Below are positions 1-11,938 of a stretch of 64,000 nucleotides of DNA, in pieces. The position numbers and the translations under genes were made by a program. The notes below the pieces were generated by a model that was not told the origin of the DNA, ran no database searches, and was given only the letters and a program-made list of their open reading frames with translations. Every line of letters starts with the position of its first letter. Positions within the stretch are counted from its first letter, which is position 1. The DNA comes from Haplomitrium mnioides. Lineage: Eukaryota > Marchantiophyta > Haplomitriopsida > Calobryales. The stretch lies in assembly GCA_049999725.1 (NCBI GenBank), contig JBNGIS010008043.1, forward strand, positions 62,001-126,000, in the 5' to 3' direction.

Positions 1-1026
1 AAAATATGAGGAGAAGAGTTGCATCTTTTAAGTTATTGAAATATTTCTTGCTCTTTGGTGGTCCACTAAAACTTGACCTCATTGCCTAACAGATCCGTAA
101 GTGGTGCAACAATATATGCATAATAATGAATGAATCATTGGTAGAAGCTTGCTAAACCATTGAAAGCTCTAATGTTTGTTGTCTCCTTTGGTGTTGGCCA
201 CTCTATGATAGCTTTAATTTTCTCTACTTCCATCTTGATACCATTGCAAATATCTTGTACCCTAATTAAACAACCTCTTGCTTCCAAAATTTGCACTTGG
301 ATCTCTTGCAATAAAACTTCTAATCACGCAATTCTAATAAAACTTCTTTCACATGATCGCGATGCTCAACTTCAATTTTACTAAAAGTAAGAATGTCATT
401 CAAGAATACCAAAATTAACTTATCCAATAACCCACCAAAAGTTTGATGCATTTGATCAATGAATATGACCGGAGAATTAGTTAAACCAAATAGAAGGACT
501 TTCCACTCAAAATACCCCTAACTCGTGTGAAAAGCTATCTTTGGCACATCATTTGGCTTGATAGGAATTTGCCAATATCTACTTCAAAGATCCAGCTTGG
601 AAAAGAAATACACACCACTCAATAGATCCAACAAATAACCAATACATAGTAAATGGTAAGCATTCTTTATTGTTTGATTGTTCAAACCGCAATAATCTAC
701 ACAAAGACAAAATCAACCAACTTTTTTTGGCACAAAGAATATCGATGCTCCCCAATACAAAGTACTATGTTGATTGAAATTCTTACCAAAAAATTATGTC
801 AAGGTATTATAAAGCTCTTCTAACTCTTGTGGTAATATTGGCATGTAGACTAATTATAAAAAGTACTTCTTGATATCAACTCAATTTGAAAGGGCATTTT
901 TTGATCATCTAGTCACTTTTTTGGCAAATCATCTAGAAATAAATCTGCAAACTCCTTTCAAATATCATCAATCATTGAGATCGGTACAAATTTCCCTCTT
1001 TTCTTATTTAAGTCGACAATAGGTTT
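1..1026 (-). pseudogene. Ty3/gypsy reverse transcriptase fragment, left part of element H1
   Basis: Read on the minus strand this is decayed gypsy reverse transcriptase. It closely parallels the RT regions at 9801-10740 and 59057-60140, with the same order of sequence blocks, but every frame carries stops. At 1026 the coding sequence breaks off in the linker before RT and resumes at 12349 beyond element A, so this is the left part of an older element, H1, that A entered. H1 continues past the left edge of the window. No full-length frame survives. The family assignment is firm because the missing piece continues in register on the far side of A. Confidence 0.8.
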
Positions 1027-1443
1027 TGTGAAAGAACTCAAATGCCAACTTCCAAACAAGTAACAACTTCAAGATAACTCCAATAGAGTCACACTTATCA
1101 AAACCAATAAGCAAAAAAAAAGCCAATAGTGCTAGCCAAAGCCAAACATACAAAGAGCTAAATATAATAATTGAGAGAAACTCCAGAATAAGGAGTGGGG
1201 CTATGAGGGCCTTCTATTTATACAAGAAAAGAAGGTGTCATCTCTCTTTCTCTACTTACAAATCACTTTCATTTTTTACCCTAAATTGATTACCTAGAAG
1301 TCACTTCCAATTTCAACCCTAAAACTCTTAAAGTAGCTTCGAAGTCAAGTAATCTTATCTCAAGCCTAAAAGTGACTCTGCTACTTCCTTCACTCATATC
1401 TATTTTCTTATAAATAGCACAATATTATGATTGCACTATTACA
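1027..1443 (-). repeat. 3' LTR of element A
   Basis: The 417-bp repeat reads TGTAATAGTGCAATC to TTTCACA on the minus strand. It matches the right LTR at 11939-12348 (410 bp) and the other family 1 LTRs. It contains the TATAAATAG promoter box, in reverse at about 1215-1224, and diverged copies of a tandem motif around CTTTTAGG. Confidence 0.85.
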
Positions 1444-1764
1444 TAATCCACGCTTTCTAGTCGATGACATCCTTGTCATTGTCGCAACTTTTAAATATTC
1501 GAATAGCTTATTGAGCATTCTCAAGGTTTGAATAAGGTTTCCAAGTAACATCATGAAGTGGATAGCCTTTCTATAAAACCTTGTATTGAACTTATGGATG
1601 ACGTTCTTGTTTGATAACTCTTTTGCAAAAATATGGTCCACTTCAAATTCTTTATGATCATAAAAAACAATAGTCGAAGGAGGAAGTTGAACAAGATTTG
1701 GAAAAGAAGATGGACTAGAAACAAAATGATTAATTTTAGAGATATGGAACACATGACGAATCAT
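1444..1764 (-). pseudogene. Integrase tail and chromodomain of element A
   Basis: The minus-strand frame shows a VFHISKINHFV block followed by the chromodomain start EFEVDHIFAKEL. This corresponds to VFHVSKLKPFV and EFEVERILAKKV in the better copy at 58243-58611. Chromodomains of this type bind modified histone tails and steer chromovirus integration. The reading drifts out of frame after the first strand, and the conserved tryptophans of the WEP region are lost. It ends directly at the 3' LTR, as in element E. Confidence 0.75.
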
Positions 1765-3633
1765 TATATGAAAAAGAAGATCAAGTTTATAAGCAACTAG
1801 AGAAATAACTTGAGAAATAAAGAAAGGACAAATCTAAGCAGGAGATAACTTACAGACTTGAGTATCTAAAGACAATGGGAGATCGTGAGTAGATAACATA
1901 ACTTGGTTACTTAAAACATAAGAGAAATAACAATGGCGACTATCGGCATGTTGTTTTTGCCAATTTTGAGCAATATTAAGATGGTTGCAAGTATCTTGCA
2001 AAGAAGAAGATAAATGAGACCAAAATGTAGAAATACTTGGAACAATGGAAGAAGAAGGAGAAAGCAAACCATCAAGAACAAGAGGATGTTGACACAAATT
2101 AATAAAGAAAGGAGAAAACCTAGTACTTGCTTGTTTGGAGTTATTGTAAGCAAACTCCATAACTGGTAAGAAACTATCCCAATCAATGTGATGAACATTG
2201 ATGAACATGCAAAGCATATCCTCCATAATATAATTAACGTGCTCAGTTTGCCCATCTATTTGAGGATGATAAGCAGTAGACATAGAGAGTTTGGTTCCTG
2301 AAAGTTTGAACAACTCCTGCCAAAACTTTATAGTGAAACGTGGATTTCTATCAGATATTAACACATTGGGTATTCCATGATGACGGAAGACAATATCAAA
2401 GTAATTTTTGCTAATTGTAGAGCATCTATTGTATCCATCGTCGGTGCTAAATGAATCTGCTTAATGAGCTTGTCCACAAACACTACAATAGTAGTAAGCC
2501 CACAAGGAATAGTTGGAAGTGAAGTAACAAGATCCAAACTTACATGTTCCCATTGAGCACTAGTAATTGGTAGTGGTTGAAGAAGACTTGTTGGTTTTTG
2601 GCTTAAAGCTTTGTTTTGTAGACAACTTTCACACAGACGAACAAAACCACCAACATCTCGAGCTAAGTTAGACCACTATCAAGTACATTTGAGCAACTCT
2701 ATAGTTTTATCTACTCCAAGGTGCCTTGAGATTGGAATGTCATGCGCTTTTTATAAACAAACCATTCAAAGCATATCATCTTGTTGAACATGTATTTGAT
2801 GGTTTTGATAGAGAATACCATCTCAAAAAGAAAAAGAGTAATATTGACTATCTTTAGTGCCATATTATGCCCAAACAAGATTAAAAAAAACATCTTCTTG
2901 TAGTTTCTTACAATAACTCCCCCTAGTTGCCTCATTCAAATATAACATACTAGTTTTACCACCTCCATTGTATTCACTCAATGATCTGACCTTCAAAACA
3001 ATACATCAAAAATAGTGTAGAACCTTCCAGACTTTTACTCTATGTTGATATCGAAGAGTTGCATTTGATCTTCCCATTTGTGATGACAACTTATCATATT
3101 TTCCAAATGGATTGCTTATAACAATGGTTTTTAATATGTGTGTATAAGCACATATCTTCACAAAAGACAGTGTTTTCTCATTTTGGTAGCATAAACCATT
3201 GGCAATTGCTCTCAATCCTTTGCCAAATAATTTCTCTTTGCCCCATTTAATCGGCGTAGCATGAAGGCAATTGGATGAAGTCCATCATTAAAATCTTGTT
3301 GCAAAACTACTCCAATAGCAAAATTAGAAGCATCAAAGTCAACTATACAACATGTCTTTAGATCATATGATTGTAGAATAGGACGAGAAGATATTGCATC
3401 ATTGAGCAGTTGAAATGTTGTTTGGTATTTGATGGTCTATTGAAACTTGATCTCCTTGCCTAGCAGATCTGTAAGTGATATAGCAATATACACATAATAA
3501 TGGATGAATTGCCGATAAAAGCCTACCAATCCATTGAAGGCTCTAATGTCATTTGCTTCCTTTGGTGTTGGTTACTGTGTGATAGCCTTAATTTTCTCTT
3601 CTTTCATTTTGATGCCATCCGTATACACATTGT
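1765..3633 (-). pseudogene. RNase H and integrase of element A
   Basis: The longest frame (1834-2364) is the integrase core. It has the second catalytic Asp in SDRNPRF and the catalytic Glu in GQTEH, spaced as in D-35-E integrases. Upstream (2640-2940) lies the H-H-C-C zinc-finger region, and 2950-3500 is RNase H and its connection. Several stops and frameshifts separate these pieces. The RT portion stops at 3633, where the copia element begins, and continues at 9801. Confidence 0.8.
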
Positions 3634-3851
3634 TGTCAAAATCACTGCATACAACTCACAAAATCACATACACTCAGGAGATGGAGAAATTCTCTATATA
3701 TTCATAGATGGCTCGAATGGCCTCAATAATACAACAAGGGAGGAGTGCTCTCTTGTGACTCCAATCTGCCCCATATAAATTACAAACCCTAACTAAACTA
3801 AGGGGGCTGCCAGCTCAGCCTGGCACCCTATTAGAGCTTGATATTTCAACA
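3634..3851 (-). repeat. 3' LTR of the copia element
   Basis: The 218-bp LTR has TG...CA ends and pairs with 9583-9800. It carries a TATATA-type box about 60 bp from its plus-strand left end. The polypurine tract lies just outside at 3852-3860. Confidence 0.92.
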
Positions 3852-3862
3852 CTCCCCCTCAA
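3852..3862 (-). other. Polypurine tract of the copia element
   Basis: The minus strand reads TTGAGGGGGAG directly before the 3' LTR, the usual copia plus-strand primer for second-strand synthesis. Confidence 0.85.
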
Positions 3863-4168
3863 GCTCAACATCTGTACACCAAGTTGCCATATGAATTTCT
3901 GCAACTTTTCGACGCCCAACGCCTTCATAAAAATATCAGCAACCTGTCCTTCAGTGCTGATGAACAACAGATCAGTCACCCTGGCCAACACTTTCTCTCT
4001 CACAAAATGATAATGCACCTCAATGTACTTTGAACGTGCATGAAAAACAGGATTGTTAGCCAATTGAATACTGCTAATATTGTCGCAATGAACCTTCACT
4101 GGCTCCTCCACTCTGACATCCAAATCCTGTAATAATTTCAGTAACCACATTACCTCACAGGTGGCCAT
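3863..4168 (-). pseudogene. Copia RNase H
   Basis: The minus frame contains VHCDNISSIQLANNPVFH and ARSKYIEVHYHFVRE, the C-terminal half of a copia RNase H with its catalytic Asp in the CDN motif. It ends with the usual DIFMKAL block (normally D-x-x-TK-L) just before the polypurine tract. The N-terminal half is in another frame (4150-4385), so at least one frameshift lies near 4170-4200. Confidence 0.88.
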
Positions 4169-5607
4169 GGCTGCCCCCTTGTATTCAGCCTCCGTACTCG
4201 ATAAAGCAACTGTAGGTTGCTTTTTGCCGCTCCAAGCAATTCCACACTTCCAAATGAAAAAACAAAGCCACTAGTGGACCTCCTATCACTGGCACTTCCT
4301 GCCCAATCTGCATCTGTGAAATGAAAAAACTCAAATTTGTTGTTGCTATCATAAAACAGCTTATACTGAAGTGTAGCTTTAACATACCGAAAAATTCTAC
4401 GTACTACATCTAAATGCTGCTTCCTTGTTTCCTGCATAAACTGACTTACCAGACCTACAACATAACTTAGATCTGGTCTGGTGGTAGTAATGTAAATCAG
4501 GTTGCCTACCATTTGTCTGAACCCTATTGGATCCTCAATCAACTCTCCTTTATGACCGATCATTTTTGTATTCTGATCTAAGGGAGTTGCAATCGGTTTG
4601 CAACCTGTCATGCCATATTTGGCCAGCATATCCAAGGAATATTGCCTCTGGATCATCCATATTCCTTGCTCTATTTTAATCACCTCAATTCCAAGGAAAT
4701 GTCGTAACTCACCAAGATCCTTTATGTCAAACTTTTGTTGCAACAATTTCTTCACTTCAGCAATATCTTACTCACTCCCTCCTGTCATAATCAAATCATC
4801 TACATAGATCAGAATGAGTATCATACCTTTCTCTGTTTTCCTTACATATAGAGAATAATCAGCCTCTGACACCCCGAAGCCCATCGAAACAAGATATTCG
4901 CCTATCTTGTTAGACCATGCTCGAGGTGCTTGCTTCAATCCATATAGTGCCTTCTTCAACTTGCATACATGGTCTGAATGCTCCAGATCAACAAAACCAG
5001 GTGGCTGTACCATGTACACCTCCTCTTCAAGCTCCCCATGCAAAAATGCAGTTTTTACATCCATTTGTTGCAAAATCCACTTTTTCGATGCAACTAGTGT
5101 TATAACTGCCCGAACGGTTGTCATTCTTGCTACAGAGCTCAAGGTCTCTTCATAGTCTATCCCATGAGTCTAGGCATACCCCTTGGCCACTAACCTGGCC
5201 TTAAATGTGCTTATGTTGCCATCTTCACTCCTCTTCAACTTGTAGACCCATTTGCATCTGATTGCTTTCTTCCCTTCGAGTAAATCGACCAGATCCCAAG
5301 TCTGGTTTTTCTGAAGAGCTTCCATCTCTTCCACCATTGCAGATTCCCATCTCTCATCTCCTATATCATCCTCAAATATGACAGGTTCTTTCTCAATGAT
5401 CACTTGCACCATATATGCATGATGTGCTGCGAACGCTCCTTTGTGTATCAACCTGTCTACAGGGTACTTCACCCTGTCACTTCTACGCAAAGGTATGCTT
5501 TGTACCTGCTGCTCCTTTTGATTTTGGCTTGATGTTGAGGTTGAGAGTAATCTCAGTTCTTCATCCAAATTTTCAGAATCACCACTGCCTCCTTCTCCTA
5601 GAGACAT
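4150..5607 (-). pseudogene. Copia reverse transcriptase
   Basis: Three minus-strand frames cover RT. The stretch 5170-5607 carries the WDLV and KWVYKLKR start and KARLVAKGY. The stretch 4768-5142 carries MDVKTAFLHGEL, ALYGLKQAPRAW and the catalytic YVDD box. The stretch 4150-4755 carries DLGELRHFLGIEV and the DADWAGS connection to RNase H. Breaks fall near 5143-5169 and 4756-4767. All key RT motifs are still readable, so decay is moderate. Confidence 0.92.
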
Positions 5608-5748
5608 TTCAGATTGAGAGTTATTTGGAGTATACTACTCCAAATTCCTGTGCAGCCTTCTTTGCTATGTACTAGTGCTGCCATTGCTGCTGCCTTCACC
5701 ATATGGTCCACTCAATACTTGCGTTTGCTGAGTTGGTTTTGACACAAC

Positions 5749-6834
5749 CTACTTTCCATTTGTCTCACTTGTGTCATCAACTGATTTCTGCATGTACCAA
5801 ATACTTAACTCATCAAATACTACATCTCTACTCACCCTCAGCATGTGTGTAGTAGAACAATAGCACCTGTACCCTTTCTGCTCATTTGAATATCCAATGA
5901 AGATACACTTTTCAGCTTTTGGATCTAACTTGTTGCGTGTCTCAGCTGGTACATGGACATAAGCAATATAGCCAAACACTTTCAAGTGTGAAATGTCTAG
6001 GCGTCTCCCTATAAACTTCTCTTCTGGCATCATGCCATAAACTGTAGCTGTAGGTGTTCTATTCATAATATAAATAGCAGTAGACACTACTTCTGCCCAA
6101 TAATAGTGTGGCATATTCTTCTCATTCATCAAAGCTCTTGCCACCTCTGCTATGTGTCGGTTCTTCCTCTCAGCAACTCCATTTTGTTGAGGTGTATACA
6201 TGCATGCTTGCTGTCTTTTAATCCCCTCTCTTTATAGGTAGGTGCAGAATTCTGTGGAGAAATATTCTCCTCCACTATATGATCTCAAGCACTTGATTTG
6301 CTACCCCTTCTCTTTTTCCACCATAGCTCTAAAATGTTTGAAGTGATCAAACACTTCACTCTTCTGCTTCATGAAATAAATTTTTCTTGAGTAATCATCA
6401 ATGAAGGTCACATAGTATGTACACCCTCCAATGGATTCTGTTTTTGTTGGACCCCACACATCTGAATTTACCACATCAAGTGGCTTCCTTGCCACATATG
6501 CATCATGAGGGAATGCTTGCCTTGCATGTTTACCAAACTGGCATGCTTCACAGATTTTTTGCATTCCTTCTACTTTGAACTTGGGCAGCCCACTGACTAC
6601 TCGTAAGCCATGCATATTCCTCAGCTTTTGAACATTAACGTGCCCAATCCTTTTGTGCCATATCTCTATGTCTGACACAACTCCCGTACCGTGTACAAAC
6701 ATGGCTTTTGAAATTTCAAGCATGCTCACATCCAATGTGAACATCCTGCCACTCCTACTTCCTTTTGTGATGAGGTTACAATTGTTTCCCCAATCTTCAA
6801 TAAACACACTAGCGAGGTTAAACCTAACCTGCAT
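5749..6834 (-). pseudogene. Copia GAG-pre-integrase and integrase
   Basis: The frame at 6301-6834 has the H-H-C-C zinc finger (WHKRIGHVN and CEACQFGK) and the first two catalytic Asp residues (NSDVWGP and FIDDYSR). The frame at 5749-6201 carries PQQNGVAERKNRHI with the catalytic Glu, followed by the HLKVFGYIAYVHVP and KCIFIGYS blocks of copia integrases. A break lies between 6201 and 6301. The order before RT confirms Ty1/copia. Confidence 0.92.
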
Positions 6835-6873
6835 ATTCTGCTCTACATATTGTCTAACTAAGATCAGATTTTT

Positions 6874-7143
6874 CTAAATCATTGACACATGCATCACATT
6901 AGATAGGCACTTTGTTTTGCCATTCTCCAGTACTATTGGTATGCTGCCAATCTGATGGATAGGATGCATAGTAGAATCACTTGTCTCCACATAACCAGGT
7001 GTACTCAAATTTCTGGTTTCCTTAAACCACTCTCTATGGTCTGTCATGTGATTAGAACATGCAGAATCAACAAACCACTTATCTCCATCATTGTTTTGCT
7101 TCTCATACGCTATAGATAAGTATCCATGCTGCATGACAAACAA
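6874..7143 (-). pseudogene. Copia aspartic protease
   Basis: The frame contains WFVDSACSNHMT, the copia protease active-site region. The usual D-S/T-G triplet reads D-S-A here, a variant also seen in some plant copia proteases, so I do not take it as proof of inactivation. The zinc-knuckle segment expected upstream (7144-7296) is out of frame. Confidence 0.8.
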
Positions 7144-7296
7144 TATCTCATTGTTTTCCTTGCTGGAACTTGCATAGTTCCCCTACACTCTGTTGTTTCT
7201 CATGTCATTCTGTTTTTTATAGCAATCTTTTGCCATGTGATATGGCTTACCATAGTAATAGCAGTCTCCCTCTCAATGTTGTGGTTGGTTTCCACG

Positions 7297-8058
7297 TCAT
7301 TTGTTACTCCCTCTGCCTCTTAACTGGCCTCTACCACCAAATTGGTTTGCTTGATGTTGATTTTGCACATTGTCGTTTGAACGACCTCTGCCAGCATTAC
7401 TCCTACCATAGCTTCTGCCTCCTCTTCCTCTACCCCTATTAGGGTAGAATGCTTGTTCTTGACTACTTGAGGCAACTCCTCCAATGTCAAGTTCTTCTGC
7501 TACTAGCATGGCAATCAACTGTGAAAAGGATGTGGTTCCTTCTTTCGTTCTCATTGATGTTTTGAATTGTTTATACTCTTTGCTTAAACCATTCAGGCAA
7601 GCTACCACTATGGCACTCTCCTTCACTTTTTCTCCAACATTTGCTAGCTGCTCAGCTAGTGATTTGATCTTCAAGGCAAAAGCATTTACATTCATTTTTT
7701 CCTTTTGCAGATTAAAAAATTCTATCTGTAATGCCAGCTTTCTTGCATCTAATGTGATGGCATATTTCTCCTTCAGGATGTCTCAAGCTTCCTTCGGTGT
7801 CTTAGCTGCTGACATATAACCCATCATCTTGTCATCGACACTAATGGTTAGCCAATACAATAGCTTGTGGACCTTCTCTATATGTGTCTCCTCACTGGAT
7901 GGGGATGGGCCTAAGACTGGTTCAACTTCATCTCCTGTGATGAAGTCCCAGTACCCTCTTTCTTTTATAAATTTTGTCATTCTGATTGACCAAACATTAT
8001 AATTGTTTTTAGTCAGTTTCTCACTGACTATCTGAGAGATTCCATCTGCCATCTTCAT
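7297..8058 (-). pseudogene. Copia gag
   Basis: The start at 8058 gives a typical copia gag N-terminus, including NYNVWSIRMTKFIKERGYW. After a break near 7783 the second part (7297-7695) has the gag_pre block LSKEYKQFKTSM and ends in an Arg/Gly-rich tail (NRGRGRGGRSYGRSNAGRGR), which usually precedes the CCHC zinc knuckle. Capsid and RNA-binding functions are inferred from family membership. Confidence 0.88.
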
Positions 8059-9568
8059 TGCTGGCTTAAGTGAATTGTAATATCGGCTTTGTATAGTTTC
8101 AGGTTATAGGGATTTCAGGTATTTGATGGGCTAATGAACAATTTTTTTGTGAACTGGATGGGTTCCTTGTGAATCCTTATGTCAAAACTGAAATTATATG
8201 TGGATAGGTTTAGGTCTTATGACAGAAGGCGATAAGAAAACACATAGACCTTCTTACCGATTTTTCTGCACCATCATCGATTTGTTCTTCACACCTCATA
8301 TGAACCTCTCTCTGTCTTCTTCAATGAATAAGGAATTTTTCCAATCCCCTTTGATTCTTTGCCTTCTGCAATTTCCTCAAGCACAAACCAGAAATGTCTC
8401 TTTTGGCGATTTCCTCAAGCACATAACAGAAATGTCTCCTTTGATTCTTCGATTCATTCTAGCTAGCAATCAGAGCCTTTGATTCTTCATGCCTTGGAGC
8501 CTCCTTTGATTTGACCTGACTTGTCAACACTTCCAATTTTTCCTGTCCTGCCAACAACACCTTGCTTTGATTTGTGAACTGCTCCTTACCTCCTTCGATG
8601 CATTTTTCTACTGATTCATGTTTCTTCAACATCAAATCTCTCAAGGAGCAGATCTACTTCACATCAACTGATTTGAGTTGCCCTCGAATTGAACTTGCTA
8701 GGCGACTCTTCCTCAATCGTCCTCCTGTAGTTTCGTCTTCAAAGGAACTCCTTCGACTTGTTTGATGTTGTGATCCAATTCAGCCACAAATTGAATCGAT
8801 GAGCAAAACTTTCTTGTTTCTGCTTCAAATCTCCTAATTCAAGCTGCCCTCAGATTGAAATTGCTGGACAACCCTGCTCCAAGACTTCTATGTCAAATTC
8901 CTACTTCATGACCTCTGCTTCAACGTCGTTTTCTTGTTGCTGCGTTTTTCTTCAGAAACCACAAAGTCGACCAGAACTTCATGAGTTCTGCTTCGATTCA
9001 ATTGATTCGATTTTCTGTCGAATCATTTCTCATGGGTGATCCTACTCCAATCGTCCTACGCTGATTTCCCCTTCATGAACAAGCTCCTTTGAGGTTTTTT
9101 TGCTGCTGCATTCTTCTTCAACACCACATCAAATCGAGGAGCAAAACTTTGTTATTTCTGCTCCAAATCGACTGATTTCACTTACAATTGAATCGATTCT
9201 GCTGGGAAACCTGCTGTGATCAATAACCAGCCAGAAATTTCTGAGATTTCTGCCTCAAATATCCTTGATTCTGCTTCAAGCTGTTTTCTTCCACAACTTC
9301 TTCGATTTGCTGAAAACCCTAATTTCCAGCGAGCTCTTTCTCAACTCAAAAATGTTTCCTGGTCTACTATCTTTGATTCTTAAGCAACCTCCAATCTTTT
9401 ACTCTTTAGTGGGGATCTTCACCAGGGCCAATGATTTTGTCTGCACTCCACTTTTTTTGCAATTTCTTTGCTACACTCAAAGTGACAAATCTGCCACCGT
9501 AAACCAAGGAGGATCAATTTTTTTTCTTCTCAATTATTTGTGCTCCATAGTGATGTCAATTCTTGAAC
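8059..9568 (-). other. Long leader of the copia element with coding-like, repeated segments
   Basis: About 1.5 kb separates gag from the primer site, far more than the usual 50-300 bp. In the minus strand at 8459-8760 one frame reads on through a single TAG: a Ser/Arg/Glu-rich stretch, then a Lys/Glu-rich stretch containing HESVEKCIEGGKEQF, which could form a coiled coil. Diverged copies of a block around 'ctgctccaaatc...gattga' recur about every 150-175 bp (near 8665, 8840, 8990 and 9160). I do not recognise a known domain. It could be a lost gag extension or captured host sequence. Confidence 0.45.
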
Positions 9569-9582
9569 CTGCTCTGATACCA
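9569..9582 (-). other. Primer-binding site of the copia element
   Basis: The minus strand reads TGGTATCAGAGCAG directly after the 5' LTR. This matches the 3' end of plant initiator methionine tRNA, the usual copia primer. Confidence 0.9.
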
Positions 9583-9800
9583 TGTCAAAATCACTGCGCA
9601 CAACTCACGAAATCACATACACTAAGGAGATGGAGAAATTCTCTATATATTCAGAGATGGCTCGAATGGCCTCAATAATACAACAAGGGAGGAGTGCTCT
9701 CTCGCGACTCCAATCTGCCCCACATAAATTACAAACCCTAACTAAACTAAGAGGGCTGCTAGCTTAGCCAAGCAGCCTATTAGAGCTTGATATTTCAACA
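9583..9800 (-). repeat. 5' LTR of the copia element
   Basis: The 218-bp LTR is the partner of 3634-3851. The about 14 differences between them are mostly transitions, consistent with ageing after insertion. The flank ATTGT follows at 9801. Confidence 0.92.
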
Positions 9801-10740
9801 ATTGTACCATAGGTAAGTAACCTCTTGCTTCTAAAATTTGCACTTGGTTGCAATAAAACTTCCAATTGTGCAACCTTTGTAATACTTCTTTCAGATGGTT
9901 GCGATGCTCAGGTTCACTCTTACTAAAAATAAGAATGTCATCTAAAAATACCAAAATTGACTTATCTAATAACCCATTAAAAATTGGATGCATTTGATCA
10001 ATGAATTTGACCGAAGTATTAGCGAGACCAAATGTAAGGACCTTCCACTCAAAATGCCTATATATTGTGCAAAAAGTTGTCTTTGATGCATCACTTGGCT
10101 TGATAGGAATTTGCCAATAACCACTTCAAAGGTCCAGTTTGGAAAAAAATCATGCATCACTTAATTGATCCAACAAATCATCAATATATGGTAAAAGATA
10201 AGCATTCTTTATTGTATGATTGTTCAAAATGCAACAATCTGCATAAAGATAAAATTCACTATCTTTCTTTGGTACAAAGAATACTGGTGCTCTCCAACAC
10301 GAAGTACTATGCTAAATGAAATCCTTCTTAAGAAGATTTGTCAAAGTCTTGCAAAGATTTTCCAACTCTTGTGGCAATAACTATCATATAGGCCTATTAT
10401 AAGAAGTACTTTATAGAATCAACTCAGTCAAAAAGATCATTCCACGTTCATCTAGTAACCCTTTGGCAAATCATCCAGAAACACATATGAAAACTCTTTC
10501 AAAATATCATCAATCATTGAGGTAGATACAAATTTTCCTCTATCATTCTTCAAGTCAACGATAGGCTTGATCCATACAACAAAGACAAGCAACTGTTTCT
10601 CCATAAAAAAAACTTGAAATATGTCTTTTTGTTTAATCAACTTGAGCGAATTGATTTTCAAGCCAAAGCAAGCCCAAAATAATGTCATATTATACGGGTG
10701 AAATAAAAAAATCCGTAGATTCCTCATATTTTTTGCCAAT
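9801..10740 (-). pseudogene. Gypsy reverse transcriptase of element A, upstream half
   Basis: The frame at 9742-9993 runs out of the copia LTR into RT and shows ILVFLDDILIFSKSE, the YxDD box with Phe in place of Tyr, then NWKFYCNQ. The frame at 9966-10160 and the stretch to 10740 carry earlier RT blocks. The polymerase Asp pair is intact in this copy. The coding sequence resumes at 3633 on the other side of the copia element. Confidence 0.85.
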
Positions 10741-11148
10741 CCTTAGTAGAAATGGCTTGTATGAGTGGAACACCTCATGTTTTTTTTTCCATGAGCCAAA
10801 ATCACAAAACTCCTATTGATAGACAAAGTTTTAGCTTTGATTTTCCTTGCAAAATGTAATGACATAAAATTTTCAAAACTTCGACAATCTACTAGCCTTC
10901 TACAAGAATGATCATCAATCATATTATCTAGATGAAACAAGGTGCTTCAAGTTCTTGTCGAGCTTTTCATTCAATTTGAACTAATCAAGCTCTTAGCAAA
11001 CCGCTTGATTTTTTTTATAAGGTCTGTTACTTCTCTCATTTTCGTCTTCAACAATTGTTGCTTGAACAAGAGCTCATAATCAACCTTGATAAGAAAAGAA
11101 ACTTGCAATCATATGACCAATTTGTCAACAGTAAAAACATCCTCTACT
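10741..11148 (-). pseudogene. Gypsy protease region of element A
   Basis: The minus frame around 10743-10940 parallels the clear protease of element E (55260-55517). It has the SCRRLVD block, then ENFMSLHFARKIKAK. The active-site motif is frame-damaged: the serine-rich DSGSS of E reads as CRS here. The stretch toward 11148 joins gag and protease. Confidence 0.7.
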
Positions 11149-11925
11149 TCAGCGTAGACGCTCACACTCTACATTGGTGAGTGCCACTCTATGCATCGCA
11201 TCAATCTCCATAGGTATAGTCTCATTTGGTGGCACACAAAAATTTAGTAAAACTTGTTGTGGACGTGACATAACTTCAGTAATCGATAGTAGTGAGTCGT
11301 ATCGTTTGGCCATTTGCATTGCTACTTCTAGTTGAGAAGGCTCTCTCATTGCCACTTCCATTCTAGTGCGAGGCTTCAAACCTTGAAAAAATCGATCTAA
11401 AGCTTCTTTCTTGCTCATATTAAGAATTCACATAATGATATTATGAAATTGCGTGATATAGCTCTTAACCATACCAAGTTTCTTGTCTTTTACCAAATGA
11501 TTTCTAGCCACCTTTGGAGCATTCAAAACCCTAAATCTTAAATTCACAACTTCTTTAAACTCTTGCTAAGAAGTAAGTAGAGAAACAAATCCATGTTGAG
11601 CTTGCTCAATTTGATATCTCCACCAAGTTTTTGCCAATTCTTCCAATTGATTTGCACCAAATAGAATTCTTCTACATCATCTCTGATGTTTGTAGCCTCA
11701 AAATATTGTTTGCAATCAAACAAGAAATTCTCAGATGCACCAAAAATTGTCTTTTCATCATATGCTTTTGGTTTGAGAAATTGCACATGACTTTCTTCTT
11801 CTTGAAAATGCGCCCTCTTTCTCATTTGCATTTGAACTTTTAAAAGGCGAGAAAGATGATCAATTTGTTGTTTCATTGCTTCCATCTGTGCTTCTTTTTT
11901 CTTCATTCCACTAAAAGGAACCGTG
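11149..11925 (-). pseudogene. Gypsy gag of element A
   Basis: Minus frames contain the gag block (FDCKQYFEATNIRDD at 11544-11950) and a C-terminal block with LDRFFQGLKPRTRMEVAMRE and VPPNETIPMEIDAM (11149-11418). The PPNE...MEID segment before the zinc knuckle is present here and in H1 but absent from B, D and E. Breaks separate the two halves. Confidence 0.82.
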
Positions 11926-11938
11926 GCTTTGATACTAA

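Larger units (their letters stand above)
3634..9800 (-). mobile_element. Ty1/copia retrotransposon, full length, nested in element A
   Basis: Both LTRs are 218 bp (3634-3851, 9583-9800), running TGTTGAAATAT to GATTTTGACA on the minus strand. They differ at about 14 sites by my hand count, near 94 percent identity. Both flanks read ATTGT (3629-3633, 9801-9805), an exact 5-bp target duplication. The primer site TGGTATCAGAGC abuts the 5' LTR and a GAGGGGGAG polypurine tract abuts the 3' LTR. On the minus strand the order is gag, protease, integrase, RT, RNase H, which is the copia order (integrase before RT). The polyprotein is split by stops and frameshifts, so the copy is not autonomous. The 1.5-kb leader before gag is unusually long. 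Confidence 0.93.
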
